From: Pseudoalteromonas nigrifaciens
GTDB taxonomy: Bacteria; Pseudomonadota; Gammaproteobacteria; Enterobacterales; Alteromonadaceae
Direction: 5' to 3'
Length of the DNA: 64,000 nucleotides
NCBI RefSeq assembly: GCF_002221505.1
Contig: NZ_CP011036.1
Location: forward strand, 2,418,001-2,482,000
Shown here: one piece after another, positions 56,620 through 64,000 of the stretch
Numbering within the stretch: position 1 is the stretch's first letter
Layout: each line of letters begins with the position of its first letter
Program-made: the position numbers and the translations under genes
The notes under the pieces: generated by a model
Told to the model about the DNA's origin: nothing
Seen by the model: the letters and a program-made list of their open reading frames with translations, nothing else
Databases searched by the model: none

Positions 56620-58521
56620 TCACTCTGCGGCTTGCGCTACATTTGGTAAGTTAATTTTCGCTTGAGCTTTTAATGACTCAATAAACACCATGTAGTTTTT
56701 GTTTGCTTGTGCCATGGTAATGTTTTGCTGAATTTGTGGATCAATATTATCTGCAACTTCAGCGTTCGTTACCGATTTAAGCGCAACAATCGCAGCATCA
56801 CCATTATTTAAATTAACTAGCTCAACGATTGCTGAATCAGTTGGGTGAGCCATTTTAAATGTTTGCGTCACAATAGCTGGCGAAACAGTATAGCTCTGAC
56901 GCGTTAACTGCGCTTCTTGGCGAACTGTTAGGTTTTGCTCAGCGGCAACGTCATTTAAGCTCTTGCCTGCTTGTACTTCTGCAAAGAGTGTACGGGCTTT
57001 TTCTTTAGCAAGCGCTGATGTTTTCTCGTTAACTAAGCTGGCTTTAATTTGTTCGCTTACATCGCTTAGTGCTTTAGTGGCAGCTGGCTCATGTTCATTA
57101 ACACGCACCACAATAACATGCTCATTACCTAACTCAATCAGCTCTGAGTTTACTTTATCTTCAAGTAAATCAACTGATGTTAATGCTGTAATAACTGCAG
57201 GGCTGTTTAACGGCTCTGGTAGCTCATTTAGCGCTACAAGTGGAGTAGACTTAATCTCTACACCCGCGGCTTCTGCTGCATCAACTAAGCGGTCTGAAAT
57301 TTCAAACGCAAGCGCGGCCATTTCTGTTTGCTTTTCGTAAAATGCATCTACTTTTTCAGCTTTTTCTAGTTCTGCACGTAAATCTGCTTTTACATCATCG
57401 TAGGCTTTTACTTGCTGCGCCTGTAGGTCGGTTAGTTTAATAATGTGGTAACCAAATTCTGATGCTATAACGTCTGAGTAGTCACCTTTATTTTCGAGCG
57501 CAAATGCTGCGTCTTCAAAAACAGGATCCATTACATCACGTTCTATCCACTCTAAATCGCCACCCATTTCGCCACTTACAATATCATCAGACGATGATTC
57601 TGCTAGCTCGGCAAAATCAGCACCTTGATTTAATTGCGCTAATAAAGACTCTGCTTTTGCTTTAGCTGCATCATCGTCTTCACTGTTATCAATTAAAATA
57701 TGCGAAACACGACGCTTTTCAGGCTCAACGTATTGCGCTTTACTTTGTTCGTAATAGGCTTTTACGTCATCTTCAGTTACTGAAGCAACTGTAATGTCTT
57801 GCGCTTTTAGCTCTATGTAATTAACCGATAAACGCTCAGGAGATAAAAACTGGCCGCTATTTAATTCATAGTAATCAGCTATTTCTTGCTCACTCACTAC
57901 AACACTGTCTTGCATTGCTTCTTTATTAACTACTAGGTAGTCAATGCTGCGCGTTTGTTGTTGTAGAGCAATGGCACTCTCAAGTTCATTTTTTAGCGCA
58001 AAATCACTTCCCGCAACAGCAGATACAAGCTGGCTGCGTGTCATGTCTTTACGTAAATACTCGCGAAATGAGTCTGGTTGAAAGTTCATTTGACGAATAA
58101 CTTGCAAGTAACGGTCGTTGTTAAAGCTTTCACCAATTTTAAAATAAGGTAATTCTAAAATGGTTTGTCTTACACTTTCATCGCTTACACGAAGGCCTAA
58201 CTCTGCCGCTAGTTGAGTTTGCAGTTCTTGTTGTACTAAACGGTCAATTACACCTTGGCGTATTTGCGCCATGTAATTTGGATCGGCTGCAATTTGGGTA
58301 AAGTATTCACCAAACTGTTGCTCTAATCGGCCTCGTTCATTTTGAAACGCACGATTAAATTCGGTTTGACTAATTTTAATACCATTTACTTCAGCAACAG
58401 GTTGTTCTGTGGTTTGACCTAGGTAACTACCAATTCCTGCTAAAGCAAAAGATAAAATCACGGCGCCTAAAATTACTTTGGCTATAGGTCCTTGCGAACC
58501 TTCTCTGATTTTCTCAAGCAT
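56620..58521 (-). CDS. ppiD: periplasmic folding chaperone PpiD (SurA-like N-terminal, parvulin domain)
   Basis: 633 aa. One N-terminal membrane anchor (VILGAVILSFALAGIGSYLG, about 16-35) is followed by a SurA-N-like chaperone domain starting VAEVNGIKISQTEFNRAF. A single parvulin domain lies near residues 265-365 (RRVSHILIDNSEDDDAAKAKAESLLAQL, GDLEWIERDVMDPVFEDAAFAL). It is anchored in the inner membrane and helps proteins leaving SecYEG. The order lon-hupB-ppiD is conserved. Confidence 0.95.
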   Translation of the reverse strand: MLEKIREGSQGPIAKVILGAVILSFALAGIGSYLGQTTEQPVAEVNGIKISQTEFNRAFQNERGRLEQQFGEYFTQIAADPNYMAQIRQGVIDRLVQQELQTQLAAELGLRVSDESVRQTILELPYFKIGESFNNDRYLQVIRQMNFQPDSFREYLRKDMTRSQLVSAVAGSDFALKNELESAIALQQQTRSIDYLVVNKEAMQDSVVVSEQEIADYYELNSGQFLSPERLSVNYIELKAQDITVASVTEDDVKAYYEQSKAQYVEPEKRRVSHILIDNSEDDDAAKAKAESLLAQLNQGADFAELAESSSDDIVSGEMGGDLEWIERDVMDPVFEDAAFALENKGDYSDVIASEFGYHIIKLTDLQAQQVKAYDDVKADLRAELEKAEKVDAFYEKQTEMAALAFEISDRLVDAAEAAGVEIKSTPLVALNELPEPLNSPAVITALTSVDLLEDKVNSELIELGNEHVIVVRVNEHEPAATKALSDVSEQIKASLVNEKTSALAKEKARTLFAEVQAGKSLNDVAAEQNLTVRQEAQLTRQSYTVSPAIVTQTFKMAHPTDSAIVELVNLNNGDAAIVALKSVTNAEVADNIDPQIQQNITMAQANKNYMVFIESLKAQAKINLPNVAQAAE

Positions 58522-58567
58522 TTGTTTATCTCTTTTCTGAGCAAGGTTTTTACCTTGTCATATGTAA

Positions 58568-58597
58568 AAAAAGCGTATCTTACCAGATACGCTTTTT
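58568..58597 (-). terminator. intrinsic terminator after hupB
   Basis: AAAAAGCGTATCT / AGATACGCTTTTT, a perfect 13-bp stem with a 4-nt loop, between hupB and ppiD on the minus strand. It separates the two transcripts. Confidence 0.9.
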
Positions 58598-58692
58598 CAC
58601 TTGAAGTAACTGGCGGTAAAGTTACTTAATTCATCTTCTGTGGTCATTAAGTATTTTTACACTCGCCACAACTAATGTGTTTAAAACAGTGA

Positions 58693-58965
58693 TTAGTTTA
58701 CTGCGTCTTTTAGTGCTTTACCTGCTTTAAATGCAGGGATAGTTGCAGCAGCAATTTGAATTGTTTCGCCAGTTTGTGGATTACGGCCTGAACGTGCAGC
58801 ACGGTCACGAACTGAAAAAGTACCAAAACCAACAAGTGCAACTGAGTCGCCTTCTTTAAGTGCGCCAGTAACTGATTCGATAAATGAATCTAGTGCACGA
58901 CCTGCAGCCGCTTTAGAAATGTCAGCATCAGCTGCGATTTGATCGATTAATTGAGATTTATTCAC
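58693..58965 (-). CDS. hupB: DNA-binding protein HU-beta
   Basis: 90 aa from the GTG at 58965, preceded by AGAGGA at 6-nt spacing; this gives [26 protein letters not shown], matching HU-beta. A start 30 bp upstream would add an unrelated peptide. The DNA-binding arm region is [30 protein letters not shown]. It bends and compacts the nucleoid DNA. It lies between lon and ppiD, as in E. coli. Confidence 0.97.
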   Translation of the reverse strand: MNKSQLIDQIAADADISKAAAGRALDSFIESVTGALKEGDSVALVGFGTFSVRDRAARSGRNPQTGETIQIAAATIPAFKAGKALKDAVN

Positions 58966-59171
58966 AATATCATCCTCTTTAATTGTTGTTATCAAGAGCG
59001 ATTGTTTTTTACTAACATCACTGTTTTGAAAATTTAGAGCAAACTATTATGCTCATACGATTATATTTTTCTTAAGCCTAGTAACCATAAGGGCTAGGCT
59101 TGAAAACCAGTGCTTAACTTATCATACCGTTTAGATTTGAAAAGCCCCTAAAAGCACTTTTTTAGCGTTTT

Positions 59172-61532
59172 TTATCGGTTTTTCGGCGTTTCGACTGAAA
59201 AACTATCAACTGGGTGCACTAAAGCAAGTTTTAATACTTCATCAATCCATGTAACTGGGTGAATATCGAGGCCAGCCAATACGTTGTCTGGGATCTCTTT
59301 TAGGTCACGTTCGTTAATTTTTGGAATAATAACCGTTTTAATACCGCCGCGATGCGCTGCTAATAATTTCTCTTTTAAGCCACCAATTGGTAGTACTTCA
59401 CCACGCAATGTAATTTCGCCTGTCATGGCAACATCGGCACGTACCGGATTACCAGTTAAGCTCGACACTAAACCAGTTACCATAGCAGCACCTGCACTTG
59501 GACCATCTTTAGGCGTTGCGCCTTCTGGTACGTGTACATGAATATCGCGCTTTTCATAAAAATCACTGTTAATACGAAACTCTTCCGCTCGGTTTCGTAC
59601 TACTGTCATGGCTGCTTGTATCGACTCTTGCATTACATCACCTAATGAGCCGGTATAGCTAAGCTTACCTTTACCTGGTACTGCGGCGCATTCAATAGTT
59701 AGCAAGTCGCCGCCCACTTCAGTCCATGCAAGGCCTGTAACTTGGCCAATACGGTCGCCGTCTTCTGCTTTACCGTAATCAAAGCGTTGCACCCCTAAAA
59801 AGTCCTCTAGGTTGTGCTCATCGATAGTGACTGTTGTGGTGTCTTTTTCGATTAAAATATTTTTAACCGCTTTACGACATAGTTTAGATATTTCGCGCTC
59901 TAAATTACGTACACCCGCTTCACGCGTGTAATAACGAATAATACCGGTAATGGCACTATCGGCTATCTCAATTTCATGCTCTTTTAAGCCATTACGCTTA
60001 ACTTGCTTGGTAATTAAGTGCTGTTTAGCAATATTTAGTTTTTCATCTTCGGTGTAACCCGACAAACGAATAACTTCCATTCGATCTAGTAACGGCCCTG
60101 GAATGTTAAAGCTGTTTGATGTAGCAACAAACATCACATCCGACAAATCGTAGTCAACTTCTAGGTAGTGATCGGCAAAATGACTATTTTGCTCAGGATC
60201 TAACACCTCAAGTAATGCAGATGCGGGATCACCACGCATGTCTGATGACATTTTGTCGATTTCATCAAGTAAAAACAATGGGTTTTTAACGCCCACTTTT
60301 GTCATATTCTGAATCATTTTACCTGGCATTGAGCCAATGTAAGTACGACGATGGCCACGAATTTCAGCTTCATCACGTACACCGCCAAGCGCCATACGAA
60401 TATACTTACGGCCGGTAGAGCGTGCAATAGATTGACCTAAAGAGGTTTTACCCACACCAGGCGGCCCTACTAGACACAAAATAGGCCCTTTAAGCTTGTT
60501 AGTACGTTGTTGCACCGCTAGGTACTCTAAAATACGTTCTTTAACTTTTTCTAAGCCGTAATGGTCGCTATCAAGTATTTTTTGCGCGCCAGCTAAATCT
60601 TTTTTAACTTTTGAGCGTTTTTTCCACGGTACACTAATTAGTGTATCTATGTATGAGCGCACTACACTGGCTTCTGCCGACATTGGCGACATCATTTTTA
60701 GCTTACTTAACTCAGCCGTCGCTTTTTCTTTTGCTTCGGTTGGCATGCCCGACTCTTCAATACGCTTTTTCAGCGCTTCAAACTCATCTGGCACATCATC
60801 AAGTTCACCGAGCTCTTTTTGAATCGCTTTCATTTGCTCATTGAGGTAATACTCGCGCTGTGATTTTTCCATTTGCTTTTTAACGCGGCTACGTATTTTT
60901 TTCTCAACTTGCAGTAAATCTATTTCGCCTTCCATTAGCGCCATTAAGTATTCTAAGCGTTCGGTAACACTTGAGGTTTCTAATACTTTTTGTTTTTCAG
61001 GCACTTTTAATGGCATATGAGCTGCCATGGTATCAGCAAGGCGCGCCGGATCGTCAATCCCCGAAACCGAAGTAAGTACTTCTGGTGGGATTTTTTTATT
61101 GAGTTTTACATAGCCTTCAAATTGGCTAATTGCGCTGCGAATAAACACATCTTGCTCATGCTCATCTATTGATTCTGATTCAATAAACTGCGCATTAGCT
61201 ACAAAAAATTCTTCGCTATCAATAAATTCTTCAATTTTTGCGCGCTGCGTACCTTCTACTAAAACTTTTACTGTACCGTCTGGTAACTTTAATAACTGAA
61301 GTACAGTGGCAATAGTACCAACACGATAAATATCATCTTGCTCAGGCTCATCTACGGTTGCATCTTTTTGGGCAACCAAGAAAATTTGTTTGTCTTTATC
61401 CATTGCCGCTTCAAGGCATTTTATTGATTTTTCACGGCCTACAAAAAGCGGGATCACCATGTGCGGATATACCACTACATCGCGCAGTGCTAATACTGGG
61501 ATTTCGACTCGATCGGTTCTCTCAAGCGTCAT
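59172..61532 (-). CDS. lon: ATP-dependent protease Lon
   Basis: 786 aa. N-terminal LON substrate domain ([29 protein letters not shown]), AAA+ ATPase with Walker A GPPGVGKT, and a protease domain with the catalytic Ser679 in PKDGPSAG, the same number as in E. coli. It degrades misfolded and regulatory proteins in the cytoplasm. A well-matched heat-shock promoter lies about 45 bp before the ATG. The next upstream element is a group II intron, which separates lon from clpX. Confidence 0.98.
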   Translation of the reverse strand: MTLERTDRVEIPVLALRDVVVYPHMVIPLFVGREKSIKCLEAAMDKDKQIFLVAQKDATVDEPEQDDIYRVGTIATVLQLLKLPDGTVKVLVEGTQRAKIEEFIDSEEFFVANAQFIESESIDEHEQDVFIRSAISQFEGYVKLNKKIPPEVLTSVSGIDDPARLADTMAAHMPLKVPEKQKVLETSSVTERLEYLMALMEGEIDLLQVEKKIRSRVKKQMEKSQREYYLNEQMKAIQKELGELDDVPDEFEALKKRIEESGMPTEAKEKATAELSKLKMMSPMSAEASVVRSYIDTLISVPWKKRSKVKKDLAGAQKILDSDHYGLEKVKERILEYLAVQQRTNKLKGPILCLVGPPGVGKTSLGQSIARSTGRKYIRMALGGVRDEAEIRGHRRTYIGSMPGKMIQNMTKVGVKNPLFLLDEIDKMSSDMRGDPASALLEVLDPEQNSHFADHYLEVDYDLSDVMFVATSNSFNIPGPLLDRMEVIRLSGYTEDEKLNIAKQHLITKQVKRNGLKEHEIEIADSAITGIIRYYTREAGVRNLEREISKLCRKAVKNILIEKDTTTVTIDEHNLEDFLGVQRFDYGKAEDGDRIGQVTGLAWTEVGGDLLTIECAAVPGKGKLSYTGSLGDVMQESIQAAMTVVRNRAEEFRINSDFYEKRDIHVHVPEGATPKDGPSAGAAMVTGLVSSLTGNPVRADVAMTGEITLRGEVLPIGGLKEKLLAAHRGGIKTVIIPKINERDLKEIPDNVLAGLDIHPVTWIDEVLKLALVHPVDSFSVETPKNR

Positions 61533-61575
61533 TATATTTCTCTTTGCACTTCATTTATTTTAAAGATTACTCAAG

Positions 61576-61605
61576 TATATGGGGATAACCTAATTAAAGT
61601 TCAAC
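61576..61605 (-). promoter_or_regulatory. sigma-32 (heat shock) promoter of lon
   Basis: On the minus strand GTTGAA and CCCCATATA are 15 bp apart, matching the sigma-32 consensus CTTGAA-N(13-17)-CCCCATNT closely. It is about 30 bp from the predicted intron 3' end, so the promoter was left intact. Confidence 0.85.
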
Positions 61606-61673
61606 GATTTTCCCGTACTCAATTAAATTAATTATATCGAGTAGGGTGAGGCTTTTGCCTCATCCCTCTCACA

Positions 61674-61704
61674 GAACCGTACGTACGGGCCTCGTATACG
61701 GCTC
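61674..61704 (-). ncRNA. group II intron domain V
   Basis: GAGCCGTAT and ACGTACGGTTC form the conserved lower stem with the AGC catalytic triad near the 5' side. The distal loop is short (11 nt between the arms) and lacks a GNRA tetraloop. A domain VI hairpin (TGAGGC-AAAA-GCCTCA) lies just downstream. Confidence 0.82.
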
Positions 61705-61727
61705 CTGTATTCTTCTATCCCTTCGGC

Positions 61728-63038
61728 TTATTTTCTAAACGCCGATTGAGCAAGCCATCCTGTACTTACTTTTTCCATTGAATATAAACCTTGCTCCTCA
61801 AACCATTGGTTTGGCATCGCTACATTCGATAATGGACTTAGAGAGTTTCGCCATGAGTTCATTTTGATGAACTTAAATGGCGGCTTTTTCCCTAATTGTT
61901 TTAGTCGCTTATGCAACCTCGCTGGGTTTTTCCACAACCTTAACTGAATTGCCCTTAATCGTCGTCTCACCCACCTTGCCAACAAATTTAGCACTCGTTT
62001 ACAATTGGCTATACTGAAATAATTTACAAAGCCGCGCACCACTGGATTGAGTCTTTTTATTACTTCAATTAAGTTCATGCCACTATTTCGCTTTGTTAAT
62101 CGTTTAACTCTTTGTTTAAAGCCTTTGAGTTTTGTGGCTTGGATACGCGTCCAATTACTGCCTATCTCCACTCCCAAAAATTTTACGCCTTCACTACTAT
62201 GCGCTATGTGCGTTTTCTTTTCGTTGACTGTTAACTTTAAGCCTTTTTCGAGTATCTGAGTCGCTACTGTGAGTGCATTCTTGGCTGCTTTTTCTGTGCA
62301 GCATAAGATCAATATGTCGTCGGCGTACCTCACTATTCTGTGATTTCGCTTTTTCATTTCTTGATCAAATGCATCTAGGTAGATATTCGCCAACAGTGGA
62401 CTGATAACACCACCTTGTGGACTTCCTAGCTCACTCGCTTCCCAATTATTGCCTATCATTACTCCGCTTTTTAAAAACTGTTTGAGCAGTTTTAAGATGC
62501 TACCGTCTGTCACTTTGCTTTTGACGCTGCTTATGATCAAGTCGTGATCGAGTAGGTCAAAACACTTCGACAGATCCATATCAACCACCCACTCACGGTG
62601 ATATTTACGAATAAATACCGTGGCTTTGCTGATGGCGTCATGACAACTTCGTTTCGGCCTGTACCCATAACTTGATGGGTGAAAGTCGATGTCGAAGAGC
62701 GGTTGGAGAATGTTCAATAGTGTTTGTTGTACTATGCGGTCGCGAACTGTTGGAATTCCCAGCAGTCTCACACCACCATCATCTTTCGGTATTTCTATCC
62801 GTTTGACTGGCTGTGCGCGATACTGCTTGCTTTGCAGTTCACCTTGCAGTTGTTTCAAGTTTTCTTCTAAATTCAAGGCGAACGCGGCTATGGACTGCCT
62901 ATCTATTCCGGCCGCTCCTTTCGCTGCTTTCACTTTTTTGAATCCCTTGTACAGGTTATTAATATCTAATAATTGCCCATACAAGCTGTAGTAAACTGTC
63001 ATCAATTGCCTTTGCTTACGGTATGTCTGTCGTTTCAC
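61728..63038 (-). CDS. ltrA: group II intron reverse transcriptase/maturase
   Basis: 436 aa. RT blocks include GAAGIDRQSI, VRLLGIPTVRDRIVQQ, the YGYRPKRS region and the catalytic YADD at 238-241. GSPQGGVISPLLANIYLD is conserved. The maturase X domain fills residues ~320-400. No HNH endonuclease domain follows, as in class C-type proteins. It splices the intron and reverse-transcribes it into new sites. The frame is intact, so the element may be active. Confidence 0.93.
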   Translation of the reverse strand: MKRQTYRKQRQLMTVYYSLYGQLLDINNLYKGFKKVKAAKGAAGIDRQSIAAFALNLEENLKQLQGELQSKQYRAQPVKRIEIPKDDGGVRLLGIPTVRDRIVQQTLLNILQPLFDIDFHPSSYGYRPKRSCHDAISKATVFIRKYHREWVVDMDLSKCFDLLDHDLIISSVKSKVTDGSILKLLKQFLKSGVMIGNNWEASELGSPQGGVISPLLANIYLDAFDQEMKKRNHRIVRYADDILILCCTEKAAKNALTVATQILEKGLKLTVNEKKTHIAHSSEGVKFLGVEIGSNWTRIQATKLKGFKQRVKRLTKRNSGMNLIEVIKRLNPVVRGFVNYFSIANCKRVLNLLARWVRRRLRAIQLRLWKNPARLHKRLKQLGKKPPFKFIKMNSWRNSLSPLSNVAMPNQWFEEQGLYSMEKVSTGWLAQSAFRK

Positions 63039-63737
63039 ATTGATGTATAGTGGTGTTCTTCATGAGGACATTAGGTGTGCTAGCCGAATGGCAATCTGCC
63101 TAAGTGGTCGCTCATTACTCCCATGCTCGGCCTTCAGTTCTCAGCGTCCACATTCCTGCTTAGCCGTCATCTCTTGCCTATTTCCGTCGAAATACATGTG
63201 AGCCTATACGTCGATACTCCTGATTTTCATACACTTAAAGAATACTTCCCCCCTTCGCAATCAATTAAAACTTTTGATTAAAATTGACCCTATCAAACAT
63301 TCTGTTGATAGTCGGCTTGGTTTTGTCCTCCACACCATTACTGGCTTTCATCGGCCTAGCCTTACTCACTACTACGGGTTCATCTGCCACCTCACACCGA
63401 CGTTAAACCTTGGGTTTCCCCTTGAGTTTAGGCCACTTATTTACACTAAGTTTAGATGCCAGGCTTCCCCAGTTACTGCACTGGCTCCCTGTTAGAAATC
63501 CCACCCTCAAGCACAGTATTGGTCTGACTAAGTATAGGGCGTTGCGCTATTTTGCACGCTGACCCACCAATACTGCCGAAACAGGTTACGGTTAGTTGTG
63601 TACCTCTAACTTCTTATGGCTTCCTTCAGACCCCACCGTTGGCCAGTGACGCCCTTGCCATTCAGATTATCTTCCCCTTAGTCAGGGTAATAAGGCATCT
63701 TTCAGCCTATCGGGTTTGCCAGCTTCGCTGGGCAAAC

Positions 63738-63764
63738 AAAAAAAGGAGCCTTAGGCTCCTTTTT
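63738..63764 (-). terminator. clpX terminator, target of the intron
   Basis: AGGAGCC-TAA-GGCTCCT stem with A and T tracts, 20 bp after the clpX stop. The minus-strand T7 is followed at once by the presumed intron 5' end. Confidence 0.88.
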
Positions 63765-63783
63765 AAATCAAATAGCTTAAAAA

Positions 63784-64000
63784 CTACTCAGATGCTGCTT
63801 TATCTTGATTATTATTTTCATAAATCAAAATTGGGTCTGATTCACCTTTAATTACGGTTTCATCTATAACCACTTTGCTTACATTATCCATAGAAGGTAG
63901 CTCATACATAGTATCAAGTAATACACCTTCAACGATTGAACGCAAACCACGAGCACCTGTTTTACGCTCCATTGCTTTGTGGGCAATTGCAGCTAAGGCA
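63784..64000 (-). CDS. clpX: ATP-dependent protease ATP-binding subunit ClpX (partial, 3' end)
   Basis: The last ~72 codons only; the gene continues beyond the right edge. [36 protein letters not shown] is the ClpX C-terminal region (sensor-2 GARGLR), followed by [22 protein letters not shown]. ClpX unfolds substrates for ClpP. clpX-lon-hupB-ppiD is the usual gene order, here interrupted by the intron. Confidence 0.95.
   Translation of the reverse strand, partial: ALAAIAHKAMERKTGARGLRSIVEGVLLDTMYELPSMDNVSKVVIDETVIKGESDPILIYENNNQDKAASE

Larger units (their letters stand above)
61636..63737 (-). mobile_element. group II intron (IIC-like) between clpX and lon
   Basis: About 2.1 kb. The predicted 5' end, GTTTGCCC at 63737, follows the T tract of the clpX terminator; the 3' end ...CTACTCGAT is at 61636. 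The ~700-nt 5' part is RNA structure with no gene. The reverse transcriptase gene lies in the domain IV region, and domains V and VI follow. Insertion directly behind a terminator is the habit of group IIC introns. The 5' boundary is a best guess (consensus GTGYG is not perfect). Confidence 0.8.

Noticed and set aside
63274..63851. Short frames in the intron 5' region (73 and 99 codons)
   Set aside because: They lie in structured intron RNA on the opposite strand, have no recognisable domain, and one runs into the clpX 3' end.
1..64000. CRISPR arrays, tRNA/rRNA genes, prophage or defence islands
   Set aside because: No regular spaced repeats, tRNA-like cloverleafs or phage/defence families were seen on either strand.

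Overview
The window is about 64 kb of chromosomal DNA from an AT-rich marine gammaproteobacterium. The protein sequences and gene order point to Alteromonadales, most likely Pseudoalteromonas or a close relative. This rests on recognising families and order, not on a database search. Most of the window is core chromosome, with a few mobile insertions and lineage-specific parts.

Left part (1-12.8 kb): a partial DUF3014-like membrane protein, a patatin-like phospholipase, a CPA2 cation/proton antiporter with RCK domains and a diguanylate cyclase. These are followed, on the minus strand, by the distal half of the lipid A/housekeeping cluster: lpxB-rnhB-dnaE-accA-tilS plus a small membrane protein.

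12.8-20 kb: a plus-strand cytochrome bd operon, cydA-cydB-cydX-cydD-cydC, and a minus-strand RlpA-like lipoprotein. They sit inside the lpx cluster and separate lpxA from lpxB. A perfect 18-bp palindrome lies upstream of cydA.

20-33 kb: the envelope and translation cluster on the minus strand, rpsB-tsf-pyrH-frr-uppS-cdsA-dxr-rseP-bamA-skp-lpxD-fabZ-lpxA, with several intrinsic terminators and a strong rpsB promoter. Divergent from it is map-glnD-dapD (33.3-37.6 kb).

37.7-45 kb: a hypothetical membrane protein, an IS5-family element inserted exactly between the Shine-Dalgarno sequence and start codon of a BetT-like BCCT transporter, phhA-phhB (phenylalanine hydroxylase and its pterin recycling enzyme) and a methionine gamma-lyase with a structured leader.

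44-55 kb: the phage-shock locus pspA-pspB-pspC-ycjX-ycjF, divergent from pspF, followed by the SapABCDF-type peptide ABC transporter. pspC carries an in-frame TAG that cuts off its conserved C-terminal tail.

55-64 kb: a REP-associated-transposase-like gene with a 216-bp tandem duplication of its 5' end, then ppiD, hupB and lon. A group II intron with its reverse transcriptase lies between the clpX terminator and the heat-shock promoter of lon. The 3' end of clpX closes the window.

I found no CRISPR array, tRNA or rRNA, and no clear new multi-gene system. The most notable findings are the pspC amber codon, the IS in the betT ribosome-binding region, the intron placed between two intact regulatory signals, the cydA palindrome and the mgl and phhA leader structures.
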